The notes beneath the pieces were generated by a model that was not told the origin of the DNA, made no database searches, and saw nothing but the letters and a program-made list of their open reading frames with translations. A DNA stretch of 16,951 bases from Muribaculaceae bacterium (GTDB taxonomy: Bacteria; Bacteroidota; Bacteroidia; Bacteroidales; Muribaculaceae). A program made the translations under genes and the position numbers. Positions within the stretch are counted from its first letter, which is position 1; each line of letters begins with the position of its first letter. Shown here in pieces: positions 1-6,626 of the stretch. The stretch is taken from positions 1 to 16,951 of the forward strand of contig JAGCVR010000088.1 in assembly GCA_017962285.1 (NCBI GenBank), given 5' to 3'.

Positions 1-89
1 GACGTGTTCCATCCGAAGAAGGGTATAAGTTTTATGTCAGTGAGATAATTAATGATAAAACGTTAAATAATACTATTTATGAAGTTGAT

Positions 90-635
90 TCATTTCCTGA
101 GGTTGATGAAATTATCGATAAGCCACTGCCCGTGCTCCTTCACAAGTTCAAGGCGCACAGGAGTCTCCTCGCCGAAGTTGTGCAGATTGAGCCACACCGT
201 GGCATGGTCCAGATTGTCGCCGGTGACGCTCTCAACCTTGAAACCGTCGGCACTGAAATCGCCCACGTCCTGCCCCATTACCCAGTAATCTACGTCGAGG
301 CAAAGCTCATCGGTCCGTTGCTCTTTATCACAGACCTTATTAAAGAGGTCCACCCAGCTGGGAGTACAATACTTCTCATTGCGATTCTCAACGGCAGCTT
401 CACCGTCGGTTTCCACGGCATTTTCTTCATAACCCCGGATTTGGGCTTCCAGAGAAGCATAGATTTCCTTAACACGTTCCAGTATTTCTTTTTCAGCGGC
501 AGGCGTCATGACATACACCATGCCCGGGCCATCGAGAACGTGCCCTTTATATGGCACCGTTTCTCCGAGTAATTCACTGGACAACGCTACGGGAACAAGC
601 AAAAGCGCTCCAATCAATGTCATTATATATTTCAT
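90..635 (-). CDS. Small exported protein, DUF3828/NTF2-like
   Basis: Predicted 181-residue exported protein. I chose the ATG at 635 rather than a longer in-frame start at 695: the shorter form begins with a clean signal peptide (MKYIMTLIGALLLVPVALSS), while the longer start would lie inside the preceding gene. After a helical stretch (about residues 45-70) the C-terminal half has features I associate with DUF3828/NTF2-like proteins: a YCTPSW segment near residue 89, a YWVMGQD segment at 117-123, a beta-rich ATVWLNL run, and a closing HGQWLIDNF motif at 168-176. NTF2-like folds bind small ligands or act as accessory domains; no catalytic residue is evident. It lies 16 bp downstream of the previous minus-strand gene, so the two are probably co-transcribed. 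The family call is pattern recognition only; the cellular role is unknown. Confidence 0.8.
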   Translation of the reverse strand: MKYIMTLIGALLLVPVALSSELLGETVPYKGHVLDGPGMVYVMTPAAEKEILERVKEIYASLEAQIRGYEENAVETDGEAAVENRNEKYCTPSWVDLFNKVCDKEQRTDELCLDVDYWVMGQDVGDFSADGFKVESVTGDNLDHATVWLNLHNFGEETPVRLELVKEHGQWLIDNFINLRK

Positions 636-651
636 AAGAATAGGGTTTTTG

Positions 652-1425
652 TTACTTCGTTTTCTTAAAATACACTCCGTCCACGCTTCCGGCAAAGCAT
701 TTCACGTCTTCGCCATTTCTTGCGGTACGAACAACCACGAATTTCTTATAGAACTGAGCTTCAACACCAAGCCCGGTTTCATCGAAATCCTTCTTGTAGA
801 ACGAATCATAGGTCATCGGTATCAGCTGAACCGGAGCGTCGGGCTTCGTTGCCAGCGACACATCGCCAAATTCATGGCACCGGAAACTGAACGCAACGGC
901 ATGGTTCACCGATTCCGAGAAAGTGGCAGTGTTGGTTACCATCCGGTTCAGGTTTTTATCCCAGATCTTGTAGGCATATTCACCCTTTATGTCGCTCTCA
1001 CTGGCATAATCGTAGAATTGGGAGAAATCAGCGTGACATGCCGCATCTTCCACGTTTATCTTGAAAGTCTGCCCTGTGCGCGGATTAGTCCAGATTCCAT
1101 CGTACAATACGGGGTAATCCTCGCCGGTTTCGAGGTCAATCTTGAAACTGAGCATACCCGTGACGGTGCCGTCGGGCAGGAATTCACGAAGTGAAAAAGA
1201 TTCGAGATTCACATCGGTATCGCCCACGAGCAGAATCGGAGTACTGTTCACATGGGTGTAGGTAATCTCACCCACTACCACATAAGACCCGTTAACGCAG
1301 AACGTGAGGGAAATCGGTATCCGGTTGTCGAGCCGTCCCTCAAAATGGAATTCACCGAGCACATCTGCCCGCAGAGCCGGACAAATCATTGCCACTATGA
1401 CGGCTATGAGAAACAGTCGCTTCAT
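652..1425 (-). CDS. Exported beta-rich protein of unknown function
   Basis: Predicted 257-residue protein with a signal peptide at residues 1-20 (MKRLFLIAVIVAMICPALRA). The body is rich in short beta-type strands. The first half follows a pattern common in exported Bacteroidales proteins: a GEFHFEGRLDNRIPISLTF opening, a VVVGEITYTH strand, a LREFLPDGTVTGMLSF segment and a GIWTNPRTGQTFKINV segment, which together suggest a small beta-barrel or jelly-roll unit. No enzymatic motif is visible and I do not recognise a named family. The start is well supported: GGAAAG sits directly before the ATG, one of the few purine-rich ribosome-site-like sequences in the window. It follows the gene ending at 1506 across an 80-bp gap holding a hairpin, and precedes the DUF3828-like gene by 16 bp. 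It probably acts in the periplasm or at the outer membrane. Confidence 0.8.
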   Translation of the reverse strand: MKRLFLIAVIVAMICPALRADVLGEFHFEGRLDNRIPISLTFCVNGSYVVVGEITYTHVNSTPILLVGDTDVNLESFSLREFLPDGTVTGMLSFKIDLETGEDYPVLYDGIWTNPRTGQTFKINVEDAACHADFSQFYDYASESDIKGEYAYKIWDKNLNRMVTNTATFSESVNHAVAFSFRCHEFGDVSLATKPDAPVQLIPMTYDSFYKKDFDETGLGVEAQFYKKFVVVRTARNGEDVKCFAGSVDGVYFKKTK

Positions 1426-1441
1426 CTTTCCGCTAATAATC

Positions 1442-1497
1442 GTTTATAAACAGTGGAGGCATAGAGCCACAAAAAACATCGCGGTCCCATGCCTCCA
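1442..1497 (-). other. Intercistronic RNA hairpin plus 10-bp palindrome
   Basis: A perfect 9-bp inverted repeat (TGGAGGCAT at 1454-1462, ATGCCTCCA at 1489-1497) lies between two minus-strand genes. Read on the minus strand, pairing can continue inward through G-U and G-C pairs with one mismatch to about 16 bp, leaving a short T-rich loop. A separate perfect palindrome, GTTTATAAAC at 1442-1451, lies between the hairpin and the start of the next gene. No T-run follows the hairpin, so it is not a classic intrinsic terminator. A processing site, a transcript stabiliser or a protein operator are all possible. Confidence 0.5.
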
Positions 1498-1505
1498 GAA
1501 TATTA

Positions 1506-2096
1506 TTATTCTCCGTCGGAAACAAAACCCATGGCACTGGCGAATGCCAGCACCGACTGGTTTGTGCTTTCGATGATAGTCTGCTTGCGCATCTTCTGAA
1601 GCTTGGCGAGCATTCGCTCAACGGTTGCCGAAGGCAGATGCCGCACATACTCCAGATTCATCAGCCAGTCGCTCACAGCGTCCATTGGGTCGAGCGACGT
1701 ATAAGCCGATATCTGCTGAGCGGTGCAGTCCTCAAGGTTGTCGGGCGTGAGAACCACAGCCTGTCCTAAGGAGTGCTCCTCGGGATAAAATGCCAGGAAT
1801 CTCATGCCGTCTTTGTCTATGTACTGAACACGACTTCCGTAGAGACAGTTATAAGGTGCATCCTGATTCTCGTCGCTCTGCGCCAGTACATATTCGCCCG
1901 GCTTACCCGCCTGTTTACGAAGTGCGAATTCCTGATGATTGCCATTGATATCTGTTCCACTGAGCAACATCACGCCGGGCTGGATTTCCTGCGCTTCATA
2001 CAGAAAAATGCCGTCGAAGAAACAATTGCCCGGCTGCACCACCTGTGCAAGACACATCAAAGGCAACGCCATGAGCAATAATGCTAACTTTCTCAT
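1506..2096 (-). CDS. Small exported protein of unknown function
   Basis: Predicted 196-residue protein. I chose the ATG at 2096 over an in-frame TTG two codons upstream. It starts with a short signal peptide (MRKLALLLMALPLMCLAQ), probably cut after Ala17 or Gln18. The mature protein has a beta-rich first part (residues about 20-110, including FFDGIFLYEAQ and VQYIDKDGMRFLAFYP) and a helical last part (about 130-196, including LPSATVERMLAKLQKMRKQT). Two cysteines (NCFFDG and YNCLYG) may form a disulfide. No known domain or active-site motif is recognised. It lies 48 bp after the TMEM43-like gene with no convincing promoter between, so it probably shares that transcript. It is the first of three consecutive small exported proteins on this strand. 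Confidence 0.78.
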   Translation of the reverse strand: MRKLALLLMALPLMCLAQVVQPGNCFFDGIFLYEAQEIQPGVMLLSGTDINGNHQEFALRKQAGKPGEYVLAQSDENQDAPYNCLYGSRVQYIDKDGMRFLAFYPEEHSLGQAVVLTPDNLEDCTAQQISAYTSLDPMDAVSDWLMNLEYVRHLPSATVERMLAKLQKMRKQTIIESTNQSVLAFASAMGFVSDGE

Positions 2097-2144
2097 AGTC
2101 AAAGAATAATGCTATTAGAAAAGCTGTCCGTTATCCTCGCAGGA

Positions 2145-3509
2145 TTATTGCTTAGGCTCGTCTGTAGGAGCGGCAGCAGGTGCCGGGGCGGGAGCCGGAG
2201 CAGCATCCTTGTTGCGGTTTGCAAGTTCTTTGAGCTTGTCTTTCCCCTTGAAGGCAAACACCCAGATGAGGAATCCGGCAAGCGCCAGCAGGCCAATGCC
2301 AAGCAACGGACGATAGAAGAGCCATGCGAGAGCTATTACAATCAGCGACCATGCAATTCCAATCACAGTACATACTATTCCCACGCCCCAACCAATAATG
2401 TTTGCAATGAAGGGAACCACCTTGAGAATCATCTCCAGGAATCCGAAGATGCCCTTGAGTCCGCTTATCACAAGCATGATGCCTACGAAACGGAGCACCC
2501 ACGTCCACATTGAGTTGGCTGCGTGCTCGGCTTCAAAAATCTCTTCGGCGTCCTGCTTGCCCATCACCAGGCGCTGGAAACGTTTGCCGTTCTTTGCCTT
2601 GAATGGCTTGAAGGTGTCGCCCGAAACTTTAGCGATTACAGTAACCTTTGCGGGAACCACCTTTTCCCATGTCACGCGCACGTCGCCCACCTGAGGAGCA
2701 CCTGGGGTGAGACCGTAATAGAGTTGGTTTCCACCCATGTGGATGAAATCATAATTGGTCTTCTCTTCAACCTGCACAGCTTCCTGAGTGGTATCGCTCG
2801 GAACAATTTCCATCTTCTTGGCCTCGTCCTTACGCTCAGCAACATTTACCTTGCCATAGAAACGCTCGTATGCCACACGGGTGTCGCGGTCGAGCTGCTT
2901 AAGCATGTCATCGCTGATATTGGCATCGAAATTCTCTTTCGAGGAGATGCTGTGGATAAGGCTCTCGTTGAGGTTGTAAGCACCGAACGACACATTCTCA
3001 GCCCACTGCTCAAAGTTGTCTACCGTAGCCAGAACGGTGTTTTTGTTCTGATAAGCCGGATCGTGGAACTCGCTCGACTGAATGGGGCTGCTCACCCAAT
3101 CCTTACTGTAGGTGTAGGTGGTGGTAGTAACCTCTTTGCCACCGAGTTTATCCTCACTGTGACTCTCGGAGTGCTCAACCCACTGATAGTACTCAACATT
3201 GCGGCTCAGCCTGATGGCTGTGGCGCCAAATCCAAACTGCGGATCACTCAGCGAGTCGGTCGTGGTAGCCATAGCCGACCCACAAATCAGTTCGCCGTCG
3301 AGTGCCGGGTCGATTTTATTTGGATTTTCCATTTCAACGTAAGCACCTTCCGCCTCGTTGAGCATCTTGTCGGTCTTAACGGCGCGCCCTTCGTTCCACC
3401 AGAGCAGAGCTGTGGCAGCGATAAAGAGCAGAATTCCAGTACCGATTCCCTTGAACGAATTTCCCACTCGGGTTCCATAACCCGTGGTTGTTGTTTCTTG
3501 ATAAGCCAT
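2145..3509 (-). CDS. TMEM43 (LUMA) family membrane protein
   Basis: Predicted 454-residue membrane protein of the TMEM43 family (formerly DUF1625), named after a human nuclear-envelope protein; the bacterial role is not established. Residues 21-42 form the first membrane segment and end in LLWWNEGRAVKT, a hallmark of the family. A large soluble region follows (about 43-330), with polar beta-rich sequence and YYQWVEH and DWVSSPIQSSEFHDP segments typical of the family. Residues about 334-420 hold a cluster of roughly four membrane segments, including VVPFIANIIGWGVG and LAWLFYRPLLGIG, again characteristic. The C-terminus is a charged stretch followed by an Ala-Pro run (about 435-448), probably a disordered tail. 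The LtaS-like gene ends 98 bp upstream; a candidate promoter lies in that gap. Downstream genes encode three small exported proteins. Family call is strong, function unknown. Confidence 0.88.
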   Translation of the reverse strand: MAYQETTTTGYGTRVGNSFKGIGTGILLFIAATALLWWNEGRAVKTDKMLNEAEGAYVEMENPNKIDPALDGELICGSAMATTTDSLSDPQFGFGATAIRLSRNVEYYQWVEHSESHSEDKLGGKEVTTTTYTYSKDWVSSPIQSSEFHDPAYQNKNTVLATVDNFEQWAENVSFGAYNLNESLIHSISSKENFDANISDDMLKQLDRDTRVAYERFYGKVNVAERKDEAKKMEIVPSDTTQEAVQVEEKTNYDFIHMGGNQLYYGLTPGAPQVGDVRVTWEKVVPAKVTVIAKVSGDTFKPFKAKNGKRFQRLVMGKQDAEEIFEAEHAANSMWTWVLRFVGIMLVISGLKGIFGFLEMILKVVPFIANIIGWGVGIVCTVIGIAWSLIVIALAWLFYRPLLGIGLLALAGFLIWVFAFKGKDKLKELANRNKDAAPAPAPAPAAAPTDEPKQ

Positions 3510-3542
3510 AGAATTATGCGGTTTTTAATGTTAATAAATATT

Positions 3543-3550
3543 CAAAAATA
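3543..3550 (-). promoter_or_regulatory. Candidate -7 box for the TMEM43-family gene
   Basis: On the minus strand this reads TATTTTTG, which fits the Bacteroidota -7 consensus TAnnTTTG, and lies 33 bp before the start codon at 3509. No good -33 TTTG is found at the usual 19-21 bp spacing; only a weak TTTTCA lies slightly further upstream. The sequence is AT-rich, so chance matches are likely. Confidence 0.4.
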
Positions 3551-3607
3551 CAGCCCTAAATTAGTCATTTTTTTTGAAAACGCAAAATTTAGGTGTGTTT
3601 TCAGCGG

Positions 3608-5587
3608 TCAGTCGTCATCCGCCACTGTGAGTCGGTTTTCGTTCATTCTGCTCATATACTGCTGAATCACAGCCTTCAGGAACTGTTCCATCGCAGCCTG
3701 CTTCTCAACTTTTCCTATCAGATTCCGCTTAAGCAGCGGGTCGCACTTGAATTCGTAGACGGCAGTGGTCTTTTCTCCATCGAACTGAAGCAGATAATCG
3801 CCTTTAACAAGCTGATACACACCATTATTCCAGTTTACCGCCCACGACTCCATCGGGTCATCGGCAAACAAATCGCATCCGAAAGCGACGTAGGGCTTGT
3901 CGTAGCCCAAAAGATGAAGGAGAGAGGGGGTGATGTCGGTCTGCTGTGCAATCACGTCGGAGCGGAGCTGCGGTTTCAGCGTTCCGTTGGGGGTGAAGAA
4001 TATTATAGGCACGCGATACACACCCAGGTCGGTCTTGTATTCTGGGTGAGACGGCTGATTGGTGTGGTCGGCGACAATTACAAAAATTGTGTTCTTGTAC
4101 CATTTTTGTCGCTCAGCGCGCTCAAAGAACCGGCGAAGCGAGAGGTCGGTATAGCGCACGCACTTGTGAATGGGCTGGCCGCCCTCCTCCACGAGCGAAT
4201 CGAGGTACTGCTCCGGCAACCGGTAAGGATGGTGCGAAGAGGCGGTGAACACCGTGGTAAGGAAGGGTTCGGGGAGAGAAGCCATTTTGTCGAGCGTAAA
4301 CTGAAGGAACGGCTCGTCCCAGATTGCCCACTTGCCGTCAAAGTCGTCCATGCCTCCATATTTCTTGCTGCGGCAGTATTCGTCAAGACCGAAATAGCGG
4401 TCGTATCCTATGGAATGTGCGAATGCGCTGAAGCCCATGGATATGTTGTGTCCGCCGTGGAAAAACGCGCTGAAATAGCCTTTCTGCTTGAGCAGATGAG
4501 GTAGTCCGTGCACATCGTTGAGCGATGCCGGAGTGAGGAAGAATGGTTCCACGAACATGGGCAGACCTGCCAGAATCGACGGCATGGCATCCATGGAGAT
4601 GCGTCCGTTGGCAAAGCTGTACTCAAAAGTGAGCGAGCGTTTCAAGAGGGAGTCCACAAACGGCATATACCCCTTGTAGCTGCCACCGTCGATGTCGGGA
4701 TTAAGGCTGCCGACATATTCTTTGCTCATACTTTCCACGATAAGAATCACCACATTTTTACGCCCCATTGCAAGCGAATCGGAAGGAGAAGGTTTTCTCT
4801 CTGGCGTATAGATAGTTGCGAGTTGCTCGGACACGAAATAATCGGGTGTTACATACACGGATTTACCGATGGAACGGATCATGGAAAACGGAGTGTTCAG
4901 CACCACCGCCGATTCTATGGGTCGGTTCACATACTGGTTGGCGTTGCTGATGGTTATGGGTCTGGTGCCGGCAGTGGCGCTTCCGCGAATTCCAACAATG
5001 GCAAGCGGCGTCAGCACGAGTACCGACACGGTCTGCACAACATAGTAGTGCCAGCGTTTCTTCCACACACTGTTCGAAGGACTTCGGAAACAGATCCACA
5101 AAAGAGCCACGATAACGGCAAACGTCAGCACCAGATACCAGTGGCGCGCGAATTCAATGAGGAAAATGGAAGTGATGTTACCCTCGTTGGCAAACTCGCT
5201 GAACACAGTGATAGTGCTTCGTCGTCCTGTGTACTGGAAATAGACAGCATCCACAAGATTCGACGCCACCGCCAGCGAATTTGTCAGTACACAAAGCCAA
5301 TTCAGGATTCGGTGAAACCATGCGGTTTCCTTCAGGTGAAAAGGGAAAAGCGTGAGGACGAGGTAGAGTGAATTAACGTAGAGAATAGCCGATGTGTCGA
5401 AGGCCAATGCTCCGTGAAACATATCGCGGAACAACTGCCATGACATAAACGGCGCGAACGTGGACCAATTCTCAAGGAAAAACGCCACACGCGAAATCAT
5501 CATCACCACATAGACGAGCAGCAGATTTGTTGCCACCGCCCCGATGGGTGACCTGAAAGCACTTCTTATCTTATTATTAGTTAACAA
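3608..5587 (-). CDS. LTA-synthase family sulfatase-fold membrane protein
   Basis: Predicted 659-residue inner-membrane enzyme of the LtaS/alkaline-phosphatase superfamily; such proteins usually transfer phosphoglycerol or related groups from a phospholipid. About five membrane segments occupy residues 20-205 (TNLLLVYVVMMISRVAFFLE is the first). The extracytoplasmic catalytic domain starts near residue 277 with NVVILIVESMSKEYVG, whose Glu285 is the expected metal ligand. NGRISMDAMPSILAG at 327-341 holds the nucleophile region (Ser331 is the candidate). TASSHHPYRLPE near 448 and VIVADHTNQPSH at 504-514, with Asp507-His508, complete the metal site. Bacteroidota lack lipoteichoic acid, so the acceptor is unknown. 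There is no ATG before residue 29, which lies inside the first membrane segment; the TTG at 5587 is the best start, and it sits inside an 8-bp repeat array. The gene shares its reading frame with panB upstream. Confidence 0.9.
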   Translation of the reverse strand: MLTNNKIRSAFRSPIGAVATNLLLVYVVMMISRVAFFLENWSTFAPFMSWQLFRDMFHGALAFDTSAILYVNSLYLVLTLFPFHLKETAWFHRILNWLCVLTNSLAVASNLVDAVYFQYTGRRSTITVFSEFANEGNITSIFLIEFARHWYLVLTFAVIVALLWICFRSPSNSVWKKRWHYYVVQTVSVLVLTPLAIVGIRGSATAGTRPITISNANQYVNRPIESAVVLNTPFSMIRSIGKSVYVTPDYFVSEQLATIYTPERKPSPSDSLAMGRKNVVILIVESMSKEYVGSLNPDIDGGSYKGYMPFVDSLLKRSLTFEYSFANGRISMDAMPSILAGLPMFVEPFFLTPASLNDVHGLPHLLKQKGYFSAFFHGGHNISMGFSAFAHSIGYDRYFGLDEYCRSKKYGGMDDFDGKWAIWDEPFLQFTLDKMASLPEPFLTTVFTASSHHPYRLPEQYLDSLVEEGGQPIHKCVRYTDLSLRRFFERAERQKWYKNTIFVIVADHTNQPSHPEYKTDLGVYRVPIIFFTPNGTLKPQLRSDVIAQQTDITPSLLHLLGYDKPYVAFGCDLFADDPMESWAVNWNNGVYQLVKGDYLLQFDGEKTTAVYEFKCDPLLKRNLIGKVEKQAAMEQFLKAVIQQYMSRMNENRLTVADDD

Positions 5588-5641
5588 GTTGGCGAGTAAT
5601 CGAGTTTTCGAGTTTTCGAGTAATCGAATAATCGAGTTAAC
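5578..5641. repeat. 8-bp degenerate tandem array, panB/LtaS-like gap
   Basis: Eight tandem 8-bp units fitting RAGTNNNC on the plus strand: TAGTTAAC, AAGTTGGC, GAGTAATC, GAGTTTTC, GAGTTTTC, GAGTAATC, GAATAATC, GAGTTAAC. The array occupies nearly the whole gap between the panB stop and the LtaS-like gene and includes the latter's TTG start (5585-5587). The unit is related to the arrays flanking the dockerin gene further along. Confidence 0.85.
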
Positions 5642-5647
5642 TGAAAA

Positions 5648-6469
5648 TCAATACTGCTCGGCTTCACTGGGGAACGCCCCGTTTTTCACATCAATTATAT
5701 ACCGTCCCACAGAATCCACAATCTGATCGCCCAAATTGTCGTAATGACGGAGGAACTTGGGCTTGAAGCCACGGTTCAGCCCCAGCATATCGTGCAGTAC
5801 CAGCACCTGTCCGCCCGTTCCCGCACCGGCACCGATGCCTATTGTGGGAATGCTGAGCATATCCGAAACTCTGGCGGCAAGAACAGCGGGGATTTTTTCA
5901 AGCACCAGGATGAAGCACCCCAGTTCCTGCAGAAGTTGCGCGTCCTCAATAAGTTTCTGCGCCTCGGCTTCTTCATCAGCACGGAGTGCAAAACTGCCGA
6001 ACTTATAGACCGACTGCGGCGTCAGCCCGAGATGACCGCACACGGGAATACCGGCACGCAGAATCATCTTTATCGACTCGGCAACTTCGGCACCGCCTTC
6101 AAGCTTCACGCCGTCGGCACCGGTTTCCTGCATTATGCGCACGGCGTTGCGCTGCGCCACAAAGGGGTCGCCCTGATAAGTGCCAAACGGCATGTCCACC
6201 AGCACCATGGCGCGCTTTGCGGCACGCGCCACCGAGCGCCCATAGACTATCATTTCATCGAGAGTGATGGGGATTGTGGTGTAATTCCCCTGCATGATAT
6301 TGGATGCGCTGTCGCCCACAAGAATTATATCCACACCCGCATCGTCCAAAAGGGTGGCAAGTGTGAAATCGTAGGAAGTGAGCATGGCTATCTTTTCACC
6401 ACTGCGCTTCATTTCGGCAATACGCTTGGTAGTAACTTTCTTCGTATCAGTAACTGTGTAAGTTGACAT
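5648..6469 (-). CDS. panB: 3-methyl-2-oxobutanoate hydroxymethyltransferase
   Basis: PanB (ketopantoate hydroxymethyltransferase) transfers a one-carbon unit from 5,10-methylene-tetrahydrofolate to 2-oxoisovalerate, the first committed step of pantothenate and CoA synthesis, in the cytosol. At 273 residues it is close to the usual family length. Signature segments of the TIM-barrel are present: MLTSYDFTLATLLDDAGVD (29-47), LVGDSASNIMQG (50-61; metal ligand Asp53), VDMPFGTYQ (91-99; Asp92), DGVKLEGG (119-126), CGHLGLTPQ (144-152), VLEKIPA (189-195; Glu191 is the expected catalytic base) and IGIGAGAGTGGQVLVLHDMLG (210-230). All expected catalytic residues are present. The ATG at 6469 follows a good divergent promoter. 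panC and panD are not in the window. The downstream LtaS-like gene starts 60 bp after the stop and probably shares the transcript. Confidence 0.97.
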   Translation of the reverse strand: MSTYTVTDTKKVTTKRIAEMKRSGEKIAMLTSYDFTLATLLDDAGVDIILVGDSASNIMQGNYTTIPITLDEMIVYGRSVARAAKRAMVLVDMPFGTYQGDPFVAQRNAVRIMQETGADGVKLEGGAEVAESIKMILRAGIPVCGHLGLTPQSVYKFGSFALRADEEAEAQKLIEDAQLLQELGCFILVLEKIPAVLAARVSDMLSIPTIGIGAGAGTGGQVLVLHDMLGLNRGFKPKFLRHYDNLGDQIVDSVGRYIIDVKNGAFPSEAEQY

Positions 6470-6523
6470 TTTAAATGTGAGTTAAAAATGAATTTAAATT
6501 ATCTACGTTATTGAAATTTTGTG

Positions 6524-6553
6524 CAAATTTAGAAACAATTCGGCTTTTAACAA
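6524..6553 (-). promoter_or_regulatory. Bacteroidota-type promoter for panB
   Basis: On the minus strand a TTG (-33 core, 6551-6553) is followed after 19 bp by TAAATTTG (6524-6531), matching the TAnnTTTG -7 consensus of the Bacteroidota primary sigma factor. This puts the transcript start near 6517 and gives a leader of about 50 nt before the panB ATG. Confidence 0.65.
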
Positions 6554-6570
6554 CGTTTTTTCTCGCATAT

Positions 6571-6602
6571 TTTGCACAATTGGGAGCAAAACACTATCTT
6601 TG
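6571..6602 (+). promoter_or_regulatory. Bacteroidota-type promoter for the HMA protein gene
   Basis: TTTG at 6571-6574 and TATCTTTG at 6595-6602 are separated by 20 bp, a textbook -33/-7 pair for the Bacteroidota primary sigma factor. The start codon follows 24 bp after the -7 box, so the leader is short. The element is back to back with the panB promoter; the two -33 elements lie about 20 bp apart, so a regulator bound between them could affect both genes. Confidence 0.78.
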
Positions 6603-6626
6603 CAAAAATACATACATTAAATTATT

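Noticed and set aside
1..89. AT-rich left edge with a plus-strand frame open from base 3 and another ending TAA at 46-48
   Set aside because: The open frame runs on into the antisense of the DUF3828-like gene and shows no recognisable protein; the other gives only 15 codons. Too little to call a gene.
2097..2144. Promoter for the exported protein starting at 2096
   Set aside because: The only similar box (TATTCTTTG) has one extra base and lies almost on the start codon.
3593..4504. 303-codon plus-strand open frame
   Set aside because: It lies antisense to the well-supported catalytic domain of the LtaS-like gene; a product of high GC third-position bias on the other strand.
5744..6466. 240-codon plus-strand open frame
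   Set aside because: Antisense to panB, whose motifs are complete.
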